64,000 nt of DNA from Polymorphobacter multimanifer (GTDB taxonomy: Bacteria; Pseudomonadota; Alphaproteobacteria; Sphingomonadales; Sphingomonadaceae): the NCBI RefSeq assembly GCF_014205635.1, contig NZ_JACIIV010000014.1:58664-122663 (forward strand), in the 5' to 3' direction. Made by a program: the position numbers and the translations under genes. The notes under the pieces were generated by a model. The model was not told where the DNA came from and ran no database searches. It was given only the letters and a program-made list of their open reading frames with translations. Every line of letters starts with the position of its first letter. The stretch's first letter is position 1. Shown piece after piece: positions 24,762 to 32,680 of this stretch.

Positions 24762-25304
24762 TCAGGTGGCGGGGGCGGCGACGAATGCAGGTTCGGCCTC
24801 GCCCACCAGCACCGGCCGCACGCCATCCAGCTTTGCCAGCAGCACGACATGGTGGCGTTCGGGGAGCTGCTCGACCTGCCAATCGAGCACTTCGAACATC
24901 GCCTCGTCGAGCCGCAGCGCCAGTGGCTCGCGGCGCCAGCCGGCCTCCTTGCCTTCCCAGAGCCGGCGCGCCTTGACGACGACCACCGCCAGCCCGGCAG
25001 GCGCCAGCACGCGCCACAGCTCACGCAGCATCAGCCGCGGCTGCACCAGCGGGGCGGAGAGCAGCGCCTTGTCGAACATCGCCTCGGTGAAGGGCAGATG
25101 ATGGGGATCGGCGCGCACGGTGCCGGGGCGGATATCGGCATCGAGGGTGGCGACGCACGCCACCCGCTCCCAGCCTTCGAGTTGCAGCAACACCCGTTCG
25201 GGCGGGCGGCCGAGCACCAGCAGCCTGCCGTGCAACCCGCCGGCGAACAGCCGGTCGAGCGGGCCCGCAGCCGCCGCGGCTGCAACACTCACGCCCGGCG
25301 CCAT
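24762..25304 (-). CDS. SAM-dependent methyltransferase-like protein
   Basis: A 180-residue protein resembling a shortened class I methyltransferase: an LLVLGRPPERVL strand takes the place of the usual glycine-rich SAM loop, followed by DADIRPGTVRADPHHLPFTEAMFDKALLSAPL and LMLRELWRVLAPAGLAVVVVKARR (post-motif helix and strand). The glycine-rich GxGxG loop is not intact, so activity is uncertain. It follows phaA by 3 bp and is probably in the same transcript. Confidence 0.72.
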   Translation of the reverse strand: MAPGVSVAAAAAAGPLDRLFAGGLHGRLLVLGRPPERVLLQLEGWERVACVATLDADIRPGTVRADPHHLPFTEAMFDKALLSAPLVQPRLMLRELWRVLAPAGLAVVVVKARRLWEGKEAGWRREPLALRLDEAMFEVLDWQVEQLPERHHVVLLAKLDGVRPVLVGEAEPAFVAAPAT

Positions 25305-25307
25305 GGC

Positions 25308-26483
25308 TCAACGCTCGACGGTGAGCGCAATCCCCATGCCGCCGCCGATGCACAGCGTGGCGAGGCCCTTCTTCACGTCGCGCCGCACCATCTCGTGGAG
25401 CAGCGTGGTGAGGATGCGAGCCCCCGAGGCGCCGATGGGGTGGCCGATCGAGATGGCACCGCCGTTGACGTTGAGCTTGTCCGGATCGAAGCCCAGCTCC
25501 TGGCCCACGGCGAGCGCCTGGGCGGCAAAGGCCTCATTGGCCTCGATCAGATCGAGATCGGCGATGCTCCAGCCGGCGCGCTCGAGCGCCTTGCGGCTGG
25601 CGGGCACCGGGCCGATGCCCATGATCGAAGGGTCCACGCCGGCGCTGGCGAAGCTGGCGATGCGCGCCAGCACGGTGGCCCCGCGGCGGTTGGCTTCGGC
25701 CTCGCTCATGATCACGAGCGCTGCAGCGCCATCGTTGAGCCCCGAGGCGTTGGCGGCGGTGACGGTGCCATCCTTCTTGAAGGCCGGCTTGAGCCCGGAG
25801 ATCGCATCGGTCGTCACGCCGTCGCGGATGAACTCGTCGCGATCGACGATCGTGTCGCCCTTGCGGCCGCTGATCGTCACGCTGGCGATCTGGCCGTCGA
25901 AGCGGCCCTCGGCGCGCGCCGCACTCGCCTTGTTCTGGCTGGAGACGGCAAAGGCATCCTGCGCCTCGCGGCTGATCTGATACTGGCTGGCGAGATTTTC
26001 GGCGGTGATTCCCATGTGATAGCCGTTGAAGGCATCCCACAGCCCGTCCTTGATCATGGTATCGACGAGCTCGAGCGCGCCCATCTTGGTGCCGCCGCGC
26101 AAGGCTTGCGCGTGCTGCGAAAGGCTCATGCTCTCCTGCCCGCCCGCCACGATGATCCTGGCATCGCCGGCCTGGATGGCCTGCGAAGCCAGCCCAACAG
26201 CGCGCAGCCCCGAGCCGCAGACCTGGTTGACCCCCCATGCCGGGGTTTCCTTGGCAATGCCGGCAGCCATGGCGGCTTGCCGCGCCGGGTTCTGGCCCTG
26301 GCCGGCGGTGAGCACCTGGCCGAGAATCACTTCGTCCACCTCATCGGCGCTGACGCCGGCATCGGCGAGGGCGGCGAGGATGGCGACCCGGCCGAGCTGG
26401 TGCGCCGGCACGCTGGCAAGGCTGCCCAGGAAGCTGCCCACCGGGGTGCGGCGGGCGGCGGTGATCACGGTTCCAGTCATCAT
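25308..26483 (-). CDS. phaA: Acetyl-CoA C-acetyltransferase (thiolase)
   Basis: A 391-residue biosynthetic-type thiolase that condenses two acetyl-CoA to acetoacetyl-CoA (reversible). Nucleophile C89 in [33 protein letters not shown] with the catalytic His and the second Cys in LCIGGGMG are all present. Position directly after a PHA-synthase-like gene, with phaR divergent, supports a role in polyhydroxybutyrate supply or mobilisation, though it could equally serve beta-oxidation. The ATG at 26483 gives [16 protein letters not shown]; the next Met is equally possible. Confidence 0.94.
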   Translation of the reverse strand: MMTGTVITAARRTPVGSFLGSLASVPAHQLGRVAILAALADAGVSADEVDEVILGQVLTAGQGQNPARQAAMAAGIAKETPAWGVNQVCGSGLRAVGLASQAIQAGDARIIVAGGQESMSLSQHAQALRGGTKMGALELVDTMIKDGLWDAFNGYHMGITAENLASQYQISREAQDAFAVSSQNKASAARAEGRFDGQIASVTISGRKGDTIVDRDEFIRDGVTTDAISGLKPAFKKDGTVTAANASGLNDGAAALVIMSEAEANRRGATVLARIASFASAGVDPSIMGIGPVPASRKALERAGWSIADLDLIEANEAFAAQALAVGQELGFDPDKLNVNGGAISIGHPIGASGARILTTLLHEMVRRDVKKGLATLCIGGGMGIALTVER

Positions 26484-26512
26484 GTGCTCCGGTTGAGTCG
26501 GTCGGCCGGACC

Positions 26513-27562
26513 CTAACCCTCCGCCAGCCAGCGCGCCAGTGGCCGCCAGAGCTGGGCCCTGGCATTGCGGCCGACGATCATGCCGACATGGCCGGCGGAA
26601 ATCTCCAGCCGCTCGCCGATGCCGGCTTGCGACAGGGCAGCCGCGGGGGGCACGATACGATCGCGGATGGCGAGCACATCGAGGATCGGCATGCCGAGCT
26701 GCCCGGGCGCCACCGCCTGGCCGCCGACCAGCCAGCGGCCCTGGCCCGGCGCATCATCGGCATAGAAGCCCGCCATCTCGCGCGCCGCTTCGAGCGCCAG
26801 CGGCGGGCCGGTGTTCGACCAGTCTTCCAGAACCGCGAAGGCGCTGAGTGCAGCGTCGTCCGCTTCGGCAAGGCCTGCATATTTGGCGACCAGCCCGGGC
26901 TCGTCGAGCGTCCAGAAGGCGGGTTGCAGCAGGTCCATCGGCACGCCGCCGAGGCGGCTGGCGAGCGGCTCGGTGGCCGTCCACCAGTCGTGCAGCCCGG
27001 CGCGCGCGGCATCCCCATAGCCGGTGAAGTGCCAGGGCGTGGCGAGCAGCGCCAGCCGGCTGACTCCGCCCATGGCGGCAAGGCCGATTGCCAGCGTGCC
27101 GCCGAGGCAATAGCCGATGACGGGCACCGGCGCGCCGATCTCCGCCAGCAGCGGCGCCAGCCGCGCCTCGACCAGCGCCGCAAGCCCCAGCGGCTCGGGC
27201 GCATTGCCCCAATCGACCAGCAGCGGCCGCAACCCGGAGGCCGCCAGCGAAGCCAGCAACGAATTGCCCGGCGCCAGATCGAGCACCGTGGGCGGGTTGA
27301 TGAGCGAGGGCACCACCAGCACCGGTCGCCCGCCGGCGGGGCCGCCGAAATCCCGCAGCATGACATTGCCGACCTGCGCCACGACCGGCCGTGCTTCGCG
27401 TGCCACGGCGGGCGGAAGCGCTTGATAGCGTGCCAGCCCGGCGAGCGCGCGGCTGAGCAGCGCCCGGTCTCCAGCGCAATGTTGGGTGAGCAGTTTCAGG
27501 AAATGCGGTAGCGGGTGCGGCCCGCGCGCTCGCGTCTCCCCATGCTGCGCCCCATGCTGCAT
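26513..27562 (-). CDS. phaC: Short PHA-synthase-like alpha/beta hydrolase
   Basis: A 349-residue alpha/beta fold protein of the PhaC type. The lipase-like box has cysteine instead of serine (GYCLGG, C152), D301 ([10 protein letters not shown]) and H325 (AGHVGMIVG) complete the triad, and [16 protein letters not shown] followed by LLVDWG is a PhaC hallmark. It is much shorter than class I PhaC (about 590), similar to class III/IV cores. It probably polymerises 3-hydroxyacyl-CoA. The ATG at 27562 is preferred because homology starts at [10 protein letters not shown] and earlier starts run into the divergent phaR. Confidence 0.82.
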   Translation of the reverse strand: MQHGAQHGETRARGPHPLPHFLKLLTQHCAGDRALLSRALAGLARYQALPPAVAREARPVVAQVGNVMLRDFGGPAGGRPVLVVPSLINPPTVLDLAPGNSLLASLAASGLRPLLVDWGNAPEPLGLAALVEARLAPLLAEIGAPVPVIGYCLGGTLAIGLAAMGGVSRLALLATPWHFTGYGDAARAGLHDWWTATEPLASRLGGVPMDLLQPAFWTLDEPGLVAKYAGLAEADDAALSAFAVLEDWSNTGPPLALEAAREMAGFYADDAPGQGRWLVGGQAVAPGQLGMPILDVLAIRDRIVPPAAALSQAGIGERLEISAGHVGMIVGRNARAQLWRPLARWLAEG

Positions 27563-27623
27563 GCGTTGCGGCGCAATATGCGGCTGTGCTAGCGTGGCGG
27601 GGTCGCTGCTGTCAGGATTATCA

Positions 27624-28229
27624 ATGGCCAAAGCCCCTCCACCCAAGGATTCCGGACCGCAAGGTGCCGAGAATGATCCTGTCATCATCAAGAAGTACGC
27701 CAATCGGCGGCTCTACAATACCGAAACTTCGAGCTACATCACGCTGGAGCATATCGCGCAGATGACGCGCGAGGGCCGGCACTTCCAGGTTTTCGATGCC
27801 CGCAGCGGCGAGGATATCACCCGCTCGGTGCTCACCCAGATCGTGATGGAAGAGGAATCTGGCGGGCAGACGATGCTGCCGGTCAACTTCCTGCGCCAGC
27901 TCATCTCGATGTACGGCGATTCGATGCAATCGATGGTGCCGCATTATCTCGAAGCCTCGATGGAGGCCTTTGCGGAAAACCAGAACAAGTTTCGCGATGC
28001 CGCCCTCAAGCCCTTCGAGCATCTGGCGCGGCAGAATATGGCGCTCTTCGAAGCCGCTACCGCGATGTTGACCGGCGCCAAGCAGCGCGCTGCAACACCC
28101 GAACCCGAGCCGCACCCCGAGCCCCATCCCGAGACACAGCCGGGTGGCGCATCGGAAACCGAGATCGTGCGGGTGAAGGCCGAGCTCGCGGCACTGCAAG
28201 CGCGGCTGGACGGATTGACGCGGGACTGA
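27624..28229 (+). CDS. phaR: PHA synthesis repressor PhaR
   Basis: A 201-residue regulator. The N-terminal PHB/PHA accumulation regulator DNA-binding domain is seen in VIIKKYANRRLYNTETSSYITLEHI (broken over residues 20-45), followed by the PHB-binding domain with TRSVLTQIVMEEE, LPVNFLRQLISMYG and repeated helices (SMEAFAENQNKFRDAALKPFE). A His/Pro/Glu repeat and a short coiled coil end the protein. PhaR represses phasin and PHA genes until it is titrated by PHA granules. It is divergent from the PhaC-like gene with 61 bp between. Confidence 0.95.
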   Translation: MAKAPPPKDSGPQGAENDPVIIKKYANRRLYNTETSSYITLEHIAQMTREGRHFQVFDARSGEDITRSVLTQIVMEEESGGQTMLPVNFLRQLISMYGDSMQSMVPHYLEASMEAFAENQNKFRDAALKPFEHLARQNMALFEAATAMLTGAKQRAATPEPEPHPEPHPETQPGGASETEIVRVKAELAALQARLDGLTRD

Positions 28230-28375
28230 TCGCTCCGCCGCATTGCCCGATACGCGCGGCTTGCCCATGACCCCGCGCGCCGCTATGAGCCGCGGCGGGG
28301 GCCGGTTCATGATCAGGATGGATCGGCGGAGCGCTCTGCGGTCTAGCCTGCACGCGCTCGATCGGGAGGAGCGTT

Positions 28376-28843
28376 ATGGAATCGTCCGCTACAATCGACA
28401 TGGAGAACACCGGAAACCCGGCGGTTGCTGCATCGCATCTGCCGCATGATTACCGCCCCTCGTCCGACGAGGAGTTCATGAATCCGCGCCAGCTGGCGTA
28501 TTTTCGCCGCAAGCTGATCGAGTGGAAGGAAGCGATCCTTCGCGAGGCCTCAACCACGCTGGAAACGCTCAAGGCCGAGCCGCTGCGCGAGCCGGACATC
28601 AACGATCGCGCCAGCTCCGAGACCGACTGGGGCATCGAACTGCGCACGCGCGACCGGCAGCGCAAGGTGATCTCGAAGATCGACGCAGCGCTTCGCCGCA
28701 TCGAGACCGGGGATTATGGCTATTGCGAAGTGAGCGGCGAGCCGATCTCGCTGCAGCGCCTCGAAGCGCGGCCGATCGCCACGATGACACTCGAAGCGCA
28801 GGAGCGACACGAGCGCGACGAGAAGATTACCCGCGACGAATAG
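28376..28843 (+). CDS. dksA: DksA-type RNA polymerase-binding factor with degenerate zinc finger
   Basis: A 155-residue DksA/TraR-family protein that binds the RNA polymerase secondary channel and, with ppGpp, adjusts rRNA and amino-acid promoter output. The coiled coil is about residues 38-108, with the tip acids D74/D77 in PDINDRAS. The globular part reads GYCEVSGEPISLQRLEARPIATMTLEAQ: only C117 of the usual four zinc-binding cysteines remains, as in other alphaproteobacterial DksA proteins. GGAGGAGC precedes the ATG. Confidence 0.93.
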   Translation: MESSATIDMENTGNPAVAASHLPHDYRPSSDEEFMNPRQLAYFRRKLIEWKEAILREASTTLETLKAEPLREPDINDRASSETDWGIELRTRDRQRKVISKIDAALRRIETGDYGYCEVSGEPISLQRLEARPIATMTLEAQERHERDEKITRDE

Positions 28844-28858
28844 TGAGGTGCTGAACCT

Positions 28859-28881
28859 GCATCCTGATGACATCAGGATGC
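28859..28881. repeat. 23-bp perfect inverted repeat after dksA
   Basis: GCATCCTGATG, one central A, then CATCAGGATGC: a perfect 11-bp dyad starting 16 bp after the dksA stop and lying between convergent genes. As RNA it could fold with an 8-bp stem and 7-nt loop on either strand. No U-run follows, so it may be a bidirectional 3'-end structure rather than a canonical terminator. Confidence 0.5.
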
Positions 28882-28946
28882 GGGTACAGCTCTTGGTTCG
28901 CGCGTGTTTTCAACCAGAATCGGCGACCAAAACTCCGAGGCACACG

Positions 28947-29105
28947 CTAGGCGCTGCGGACGAGTTCCTCCTTCAGCCGCAGTTTTTCGCGCTTGAGCTT
29001 CGTCAAGGCAACGGCGTCGGGAAGCGGGCGGCGGCTTTCCACCGCCAGTTTCGCTTCCAGCCGGGCGTGGCGGGCGTTCAGGCTTTCGACATGGCTGTTG
29101 GGCAT
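28947..29105 (-). CDS. Small DUF465 (YdcH/SlyX-like) coiled-coil protein
   Basis: A 52-residue protein starting MPNSHVESLNARHARLEAKL and ending LKREKLRLKEELVRSA, which is the DUF465 pattern: an antiparallel helical hairpin of about 50-60 residues. Function of the family is unknown. The ATG at 29105 has GGAGAC upstream. A second DUF465 gene lies divergent 190 bp away; the two share the KLKRxKLRLxxEL-type C-terminal helix and are likely paralogues. Confidence 0.85.
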   Translation of the reverse strand: MPNSHVESLNARHARLEAKLAVESRRPLPDAVALTKLKREKLRLKEELVRSA

Positions 29106-29294
29106 CCGCGGTCTCCTGTTGCGGGGCGGCCCGACGCATGCGGCGCCGGGCGGCCAGGCAATGTGCGCCGACTCAATTGCAGCGCGGATTTTGGAGTGGA
29201 ACATGAATTGCCAGCCATGCCAACCCTGTTCCGGCTGCGTTGCCAGCACCGCAACGGACGGTTAAGTCTCATTCTGCACAGCGGGAGGCTGATC

Positions 29295-29492
29295 TTGGAC
29301 GAAGCCGAAATCAGGGCAAGGATCGAGCTCCTGAAGCGCGATCATCGCGATCTCGACACTGCCATCGAGGCGCTGCGTACCCTGCCGACGGTGGACATGA
29401 TCCAGCTGCAGCGCTTCAAGAAGCGCAAGCTGCGGCTGCGCGACGAGATCACCATGCTCGAGGACATGCTGATTCCCGACATCATCGCCTGA
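29295..29492 (+). CDS. Second DUF465 protein, TTG start
   Basis: A 65-residue DUF465 protein: LDEAEIRARIELLKRDHRDLD, then LQRFKKRKLRLRDEITMLEDML. I choose the TTG at 29295 because GGGAGG lies 6-7 nt upstream and the family motif starts right after it; no ATG is available between the upstream non-coding sequence and the motif. It probably forms a helical hairpin. Function unknown. A TPR-protein gene follows after 50 bp. Confidence 0.82.
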   Translation: MDEAEIRARIELLKRDHRDLDTAIEALRTLPTVDMIQLQRFKKRKLRLRDEITMLEDMLIPDIIA

Positions 29493-29542
29493 GTCTCCCG
29501 CCACGCTTTGCGCCCCCTCGCCGGCATGATAAAGTCGGCGCC

Positions 29543-30100
29543 ATGAAGACAGTGTTGTTCGGGCTTGCCCTTATCCTCATCGCGGCGCCGGCTGCGGCGT
29601 CAACGCTCATCGGCACCAGCCGTGCACGCGGCTGCTTCGATGCTGCTGCGGCGCGCAACACCGGCCGGGATGGCCTGCGGCTGTGCGATCTCGCGCTGCA
29701 GGAAGAGGCGCTGCCGACGCGGGACCGGGTTGCCACTTACGTCAACCGCGGCATCCTGCACATGCATGCGCGGCGCACCGAGGCCGCCATTGCCGATTAT
29801 GACGCCGCGCTGGGGCTCGATCCGGCGTCGGCGGAAGCCTGGGTCAACAAGGGCATCGCCTTCCTGCGTGCCGGCCGCGATGGGGAGGCGGCAGACGCGA
29901 TCACAAAGGGGCTCGAACTCGGGCCGGCGAACCCGGCGGTGGCCTATTACAGCCGCGCCTTCGCGTTCGAAGGCATCGGCCGGGTGCGCGATGCCTATGA
30001 GGATTTCGGCCGCGCTGCTGCGTTGGCGCCGGATTGGGCGTCTCCCGGCGAGCAGCTTTCGCGTTTCAAGACGGTGCGCGTGAAATCGGCCGGCGTCTGA
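29543..30100 (+). CDS. Periplasmic TPR-repeat protein
   Basis: A 185-residue protein with a signal peptide (about residues 1-20, VLFGLALILIAAPAAAS) and three tetratricopeptide repeats from about residue 65 to 165 (YVNRGILHMHARRTEAAIADYDAALGLDP in parts; AWVNKGIAFLRAG; YYSRAFAFEGIGR). Two cysteines lie near the N-terminus of the mature protein (GCFDAAAARN, LRLCDLAL) and may form a disulfide. TPR domains mediate protein binding; the partner is unknown. Confidence 0.85.
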   Translation: MKTVLFGLALILIAAPAAASTLIGTSRARGCFDAAAARNTGRDGLRLCDLALQEEALPTRDRVATYVNRGILHMHARRTEAAIADYDAALGLDPASAEAWVNKGIAFLRAGRDGEAADAITKGLELGPANPAVAYYSRAFAFEGIGRVRDAYEDFGRAAALAPDWASPGEQLSRFKTVRVKSAGV

Positions 30101-30122
30101 GACGCCGGCCGAAAGGTGCGGG

Positions 30123-30593
30123 TTATTCCGCGGCCATCAGCGTCGCGCGGCCATCGGCCACCGGCGACGTGCCGATCTCGACGCGGCGGGGCTTCTTGTG
30201 CTCGGGAATTTCGCGCACCAGCGTGATGTTGAGCAGGCCATGCTCATAGTCCGCACCGGTCACCTTGATGGTCTCGGCGAGCTGGAAGCGGCGCTCGAAG
30301 GCGCGCTTGGCAATGCCGCGATGCAGGAAGAGCCGCTCGCCCGTCTCGGTCTCGGCATTGGCGCGGCCGGTGACGACCAGCGTGTTTTCCTGCACCACCA
30401 GCTCCAGCTCGTCCTGGCCGAAGCCGGCGACTGCCATCTGGATGCGATATTCCCCGTCGCCTACCTTTTCGATGTTGTAGGGCGGGTAGGCGCTGTCGGC
30501 GCCATCGACACGGCTGGCAAAGTCCACCAGCCGGTTGAGGTTCTCGAAGCCGATCGAAGAGCGCAGCAGCGGTGAAATGTCGAAAGTACGCAT
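30123..30593 (-). CDS. hspA: Small heat shock protein (Hsp20/IbpA type)
   Basis: A 156-residue alpha-crystallin-type chaperone. N-terminal MRTFDISPLLRSSIGFENL is typical of the alphaproteobacterial IbpA-like class A/B proteins; the alpha-crystallin domain spans about 35-130 (YPPYNIEKVGDGEYRIQMAVAGF, GERLFLHRGIAKRAFERRFQL, LLNITLVREIPE). It holds unfolding proteins for refolding by DnaK/ClpB. The ATG at 30593 is chosen by homology; the longer frame runs through the promoter. A sigma-32-like promoter lies about 95 bp upstream. Confidence 0.94.
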   Translation of the reverse strand: MRTFDISPLLRSSIGFENLNRLVDFASRVDGADSAYPPYNIEKVGDGEYRIQMAVAGFGQDELELVVQENTLVVTGRANAETETGERLFLHRGIAKRAFERRFQLAETIKVTGADYEHGLLNITLVREIPEHKKPRRVEIGTSPVADGRATLMAAE

Positions 30594-30685
30594 GTTTCCA
30601 AGTCCTTTCACTAAGCGAGTTGGCTGGCCCCGCCCATGAGGGCCGGGGAGCGCCGCCATCCCGGTTGGCGATGGCGACACGGCAG

Positions 30686-30713
30686 AATTGGGAAGTTCGC
30701 GGGCCATTTCAAG
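30686..30713 (-). promoter_or_regulatory. Sigma-32 (RpoH) promoter candidate for hsp20
   Basis: On the minus strand CTTGAAA (30713-30707), preceded by CCCCT, is followed after 14 bp by CCCAATT (30692-30686), close to the heat-shock consensus. The leader of about 85 nt contains a G/C hairpin (CCCCGGCCC with GGGCGGGG around UCAU, about 30628-30650) that could affect translation with temperature, but I do not see a clear ROSE element covering the Shine-Dalgarno. Confidence 0.6.
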
Positions 30714-30754
30714 AGGGGGCTTGGCAAGCGCCGGCGCGCGGGCAAAGGTTGGCC

Positions 30755-31096
30755 ATGACTTCTGATCCCGCACGGCTCGATGCGCTCTACCGCGAGGCGG
30801 TGATGCTCGCCGATTCCGCGCGCGGTTGGTTCGATGGGCCTGGCAAGCCCTGGGCTGCGGCCCAGCCGGTCGCCGCGCGCGCGCGCATCGCCACCGAAAG
30901 CCTCGCCATCACTGCGCGGCTGATGAGGGTCATCGCCTGGGCGCTCCACCCCGGCCATGCCAGTGACACCGCGCCATTGCTGCGCGACACCACCGAACCG
31001 CCATTCCCGCCCGATCACCCGCTCGCCGGCACGCCGGGGGAACTGATCGCCCAGGCCTCGCGCCGCCTCGATATTGCCTTGAAGGACCTCGCATGA
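30755..31096 (+). CDS. DUF1465 family protein
   Basis: A 113-residue protein starting MTSDPARLDALYREAVMLADSARGWFD, with AARARIATESLAITARLMRVIAWAL in the middle, the DUF1465 pattern found in alphaproteobacteria. Family members are helical and of unclear function, sometimes annotated as regulators. It is somewhat short for the family, and the C-terminal part is proline rich before a last helix. The stop forms an ATGA overlap with the VOC gene. The start at 30755 lies close to the divergent hsp20 promoter. Confidence 0.8.
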   Translation: MTSDPARLDALYREAVMLADSARGWFDGPGKPWAAAQPVAARARIATESLAITARLMRVIAWALHPGHASDTAPLLRDTTEPPFPPDHPLAGTPGELIAQASRRLDIALKDLA

Positions 31097-31500
31097 CCGC
31101 TTTCCACCTCGCCATTCCCGTCACCGATCTTGCCGCCGCGCGGCACTTCTACGGCGAGGTGTTCGGCTGTGCCGAAGGTCGCAGCTCGGAGCGCTGGATC
31201 GATTTCAACTTCTTCGGCCACCAGCTCGTCGTCCATCTGGCGCCGCCCTCCGCCATCCACCGCAATCCGGTCGATGGCGACCAGGTGCCGGTTCCCCATT
31301 TCGGCGCGGTGCTGCCCTGGGCCGATTGGGAAGCGCTGGGCGCCCGCATAACCGCCGCCGGCATCGCGTTCGAGCTGGAGCCGCATGTCCGCTGGGCCGG
31401 CAAGCCCGGCGAGCAGGGGACGTTTTTCCTGTTCGACCCTGCCGGGAATGCGCTGGAGTTCAAGGCAATGCGAAACGAGGGGGAGCTGTTCGCGAAATAA
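31093..31500 (+). CDS. VOC (glyoxalase/dioxygenase fold) protein
   Basis: A 135-residue vicinal-oxygen-chelate protein: FHLAIPVTDLAAARHFYGEVFGC at the N-terminus, GHQLVVHL in the middle and a GTFFLFDPAGNALEFKAM end, the two beta-alpha-beta-beta-beta modules of the fold. Possible metal ligands are the early His, H in HLVVH-like strand and the C-terminal Glu. The substrate is unknown. It is coupled to the DUF1465 gene by a 4-nt overlap. Confidence 0.88.
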   Translation: MTAFHLAIPVTDLAAARHFYGEVFGCAEGRSSERWIDFNFFGHQLVVHLAPPSAIHRNPVDGDQVPVPHFGAVLPWADWEALGARITAAGIAFELEPHVRWAGKPGEQGTFFLFDPAGNALEFKAMRNEGELFAK

Positions 31501-31506
31501 TCGCGC

Positions 31507-32067
31507 TCAAAAGCTCCGCAGCAACTGCCGCACCACGGCGATCCACGGCGGGTCGAGCACCATCTGGCGGGCACCCGGGGCGGTGGGGAGGAGCTGGATG
31601 CGGCCGGCTTCGGTGGCCACCAGCCGACCGAAGGCGAAGCGGCCGACGGGCCGGGGGACGAGGACGTCGCGGTTGAGCGCCATGGTGAAGGCGGGTTTGG
31701 CGAGGCGTTCGGCCCAGAGCTGGTCCCCGGCGCGATAGTCTCCCTGTGCGAGTTCGACGATGAGGCCGAGCATGGCACTGCCGGGGGCGGGCGGGGTGAG
31801 GGTCATGGTGCGGGTGGGGGCGGCCGCACCTTCGGCGCCGATGATGGCGACGACGTCGAGGTCCACCCGGTCGGGCAGGGTGACGAGTTCCGAGGCTTCC
31901 ACGCCCAGGGCCGCGGCGATGCGGTTGAGCCAGCCGACCGAGACGGTGCGGGTGCCGGTTTCCAGCCGGCCGATGGTCTGGGCGGTGGTGGGCGGATCGC
32001 AGCGCGCGCCGACATCGGCGAGGGTGAGCCCGCGTGCTTTGCGAACTTCGCGGATCCGGGTGAGCAT
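31507..32067 (-). CDS. Xre-family regulator with S24-like C-terminal domain lacking catalytic dyad
   Basis: A 186-residue regulator. Residues about 1-62 are an HTH_3/Xre domain (MLTRIREVRKARGLTLADVG, TTAQTIGRLETGTRTVSVGWLNRIAAALGV). Residues about 70-186 resemble the LexA/S24 fold (QLWAERLAKPAFTMALN, VGRFAFGRLVATEAG) but I see no Ser-Lys dyad, so it is probably ligand- or partner-controlled instead of self-cleaving. AGGAGG precedes the ATG; a TAACC-N5-GGTTA dyad begins 2 bp beyond that site, which suggests autoregulation. The DUF6456 gene is divergent, 88 bp away. Confidence 0.85.
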   Translation of the reverse strand: MLTRIREVRKARGLTLADVGARCDPPTTAQTIGRLETGTRTVSVGWLNRIAAALGVEASELVTLPDRVDLDVVAIIGAEGAAAPTRTMTLTPPAPGSAMLGLIVELAQGDYRAGDQLWAERLAKPAFTMALNRDVLVPRPVGRFAFGRLVATEAGRIQLLPTAPGARQMVLDPPWIAVVRQLLRSF

Positions 32068-32078
32068 TCTCGCCTCCT

Positions 32079-32110
32079 GTAACCTCTGTGGTTATAACTG
32101 TCCTACAGAT
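32079..32110. promoter_or_regulatory. Composite operator between Xre regulator and DUF6456 gene
   Basis: TAACC-TCTGT-GGTTA (32080-32094), then CTGTCCTACAGAT (32098-32110). Both elements recur at 1858-1885, in different relative order. The first dyad is next to the Shine-Dalgarno of the Xre gene; the second is 46 bp before the DUF6456 gene. It could serve both divergent promoters in a repressor/Cro-like arrangement. Confidence 0.55.
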
Positions 32111-32155
32111 GAACCTTCGTGGCAATGGTGATTCGGCCACAAGAGGAGAATTGCC

Positions 32156-32650
32156 ATGGTGAAACGTGCTGCCGTTCAACGCGACATCGCCCCCGAGGCC
32201 GCCAACCGGCTGCTCGGCACGCGGTTGCTGAGCCCGGCGGATGCGGTCGACCGCCAGCGGGTGACGGTCAACCTCGCCGAGTCCCCGCTCGCCTGGCTGG
32301 TGCGGCGGGGGCATGTGTCTGCCGCACAGTTCGAGGCGGGGGAGCGGCTTCGGGCGGACTTCATGCGCGCCGGCCAGGCGCCGCGGGTGACGATGCGCTG
32401 GGATGCGGCGCCGGGGAGCAGCAATTTCGCCGCACCCGATCCGACGATGGCGCAGATCAGTGCTCGCCAGCGCTTCGATGCGGCGGTGGCCGCCGCCGGG
32501 CCGGGGCTTTCCGACGTGCTGTGGCGGGTGGTGTGCCTGGGGGAGGGACTGGAAACGGCGGAGCGCGCGATGGGCTGGCCGAGCCGTGCCGGCAAGCTGG
32601 TGCTGGCACTGGCGCTCGACCGGCTGGTGGCGCATTACGGCATCGCCTGA
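32156..32650 (+). CDS. DUF6456 domain protein
   Basis: A 164-residue cytoplasmic protein. The C-terminal two thirds match the DUF6456 pattern: SPLAWLVRRGHVSAAQFEAGERLRADF, ISARQRFDAAVAAAGPGLSDVLWRVVCLGEGLETAERAMGW (in parts) and KLVLALALDRLVAHYG. The helical layout suggests DNA or nucleoprotein binding, but no function is established. GGAG lies 8 nt before the ATG. Divergent from the Xre regulator and probably under its control. Confidence 0.82.
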   Translation: MVKRAAVQRDIAPEAANRLLGTRLLSPADAVDRQRVTVNLAESPLAWLVRRGHVSAAQFEAGERLRADFMRAGQAPRVTMRWDAAPGSSNFAAPDPTMAQISARQRFDAAVAAAGPGLSDVLWRVVCLGEGLETAERAMGWPSRAGKLVLALALDRLVAHYGIA

Positions 32651-32680
32651 CATTTGCGGCTGAAGTCTGCGGAGTTGCCG

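Noticed and set aside
30594..30680. ROSE RNA thermometer in the hsp20 leader
   Set aside because: A hairpin exists but the anti-Shine-Dalgarno helix characteristic of ROSE was not evident.
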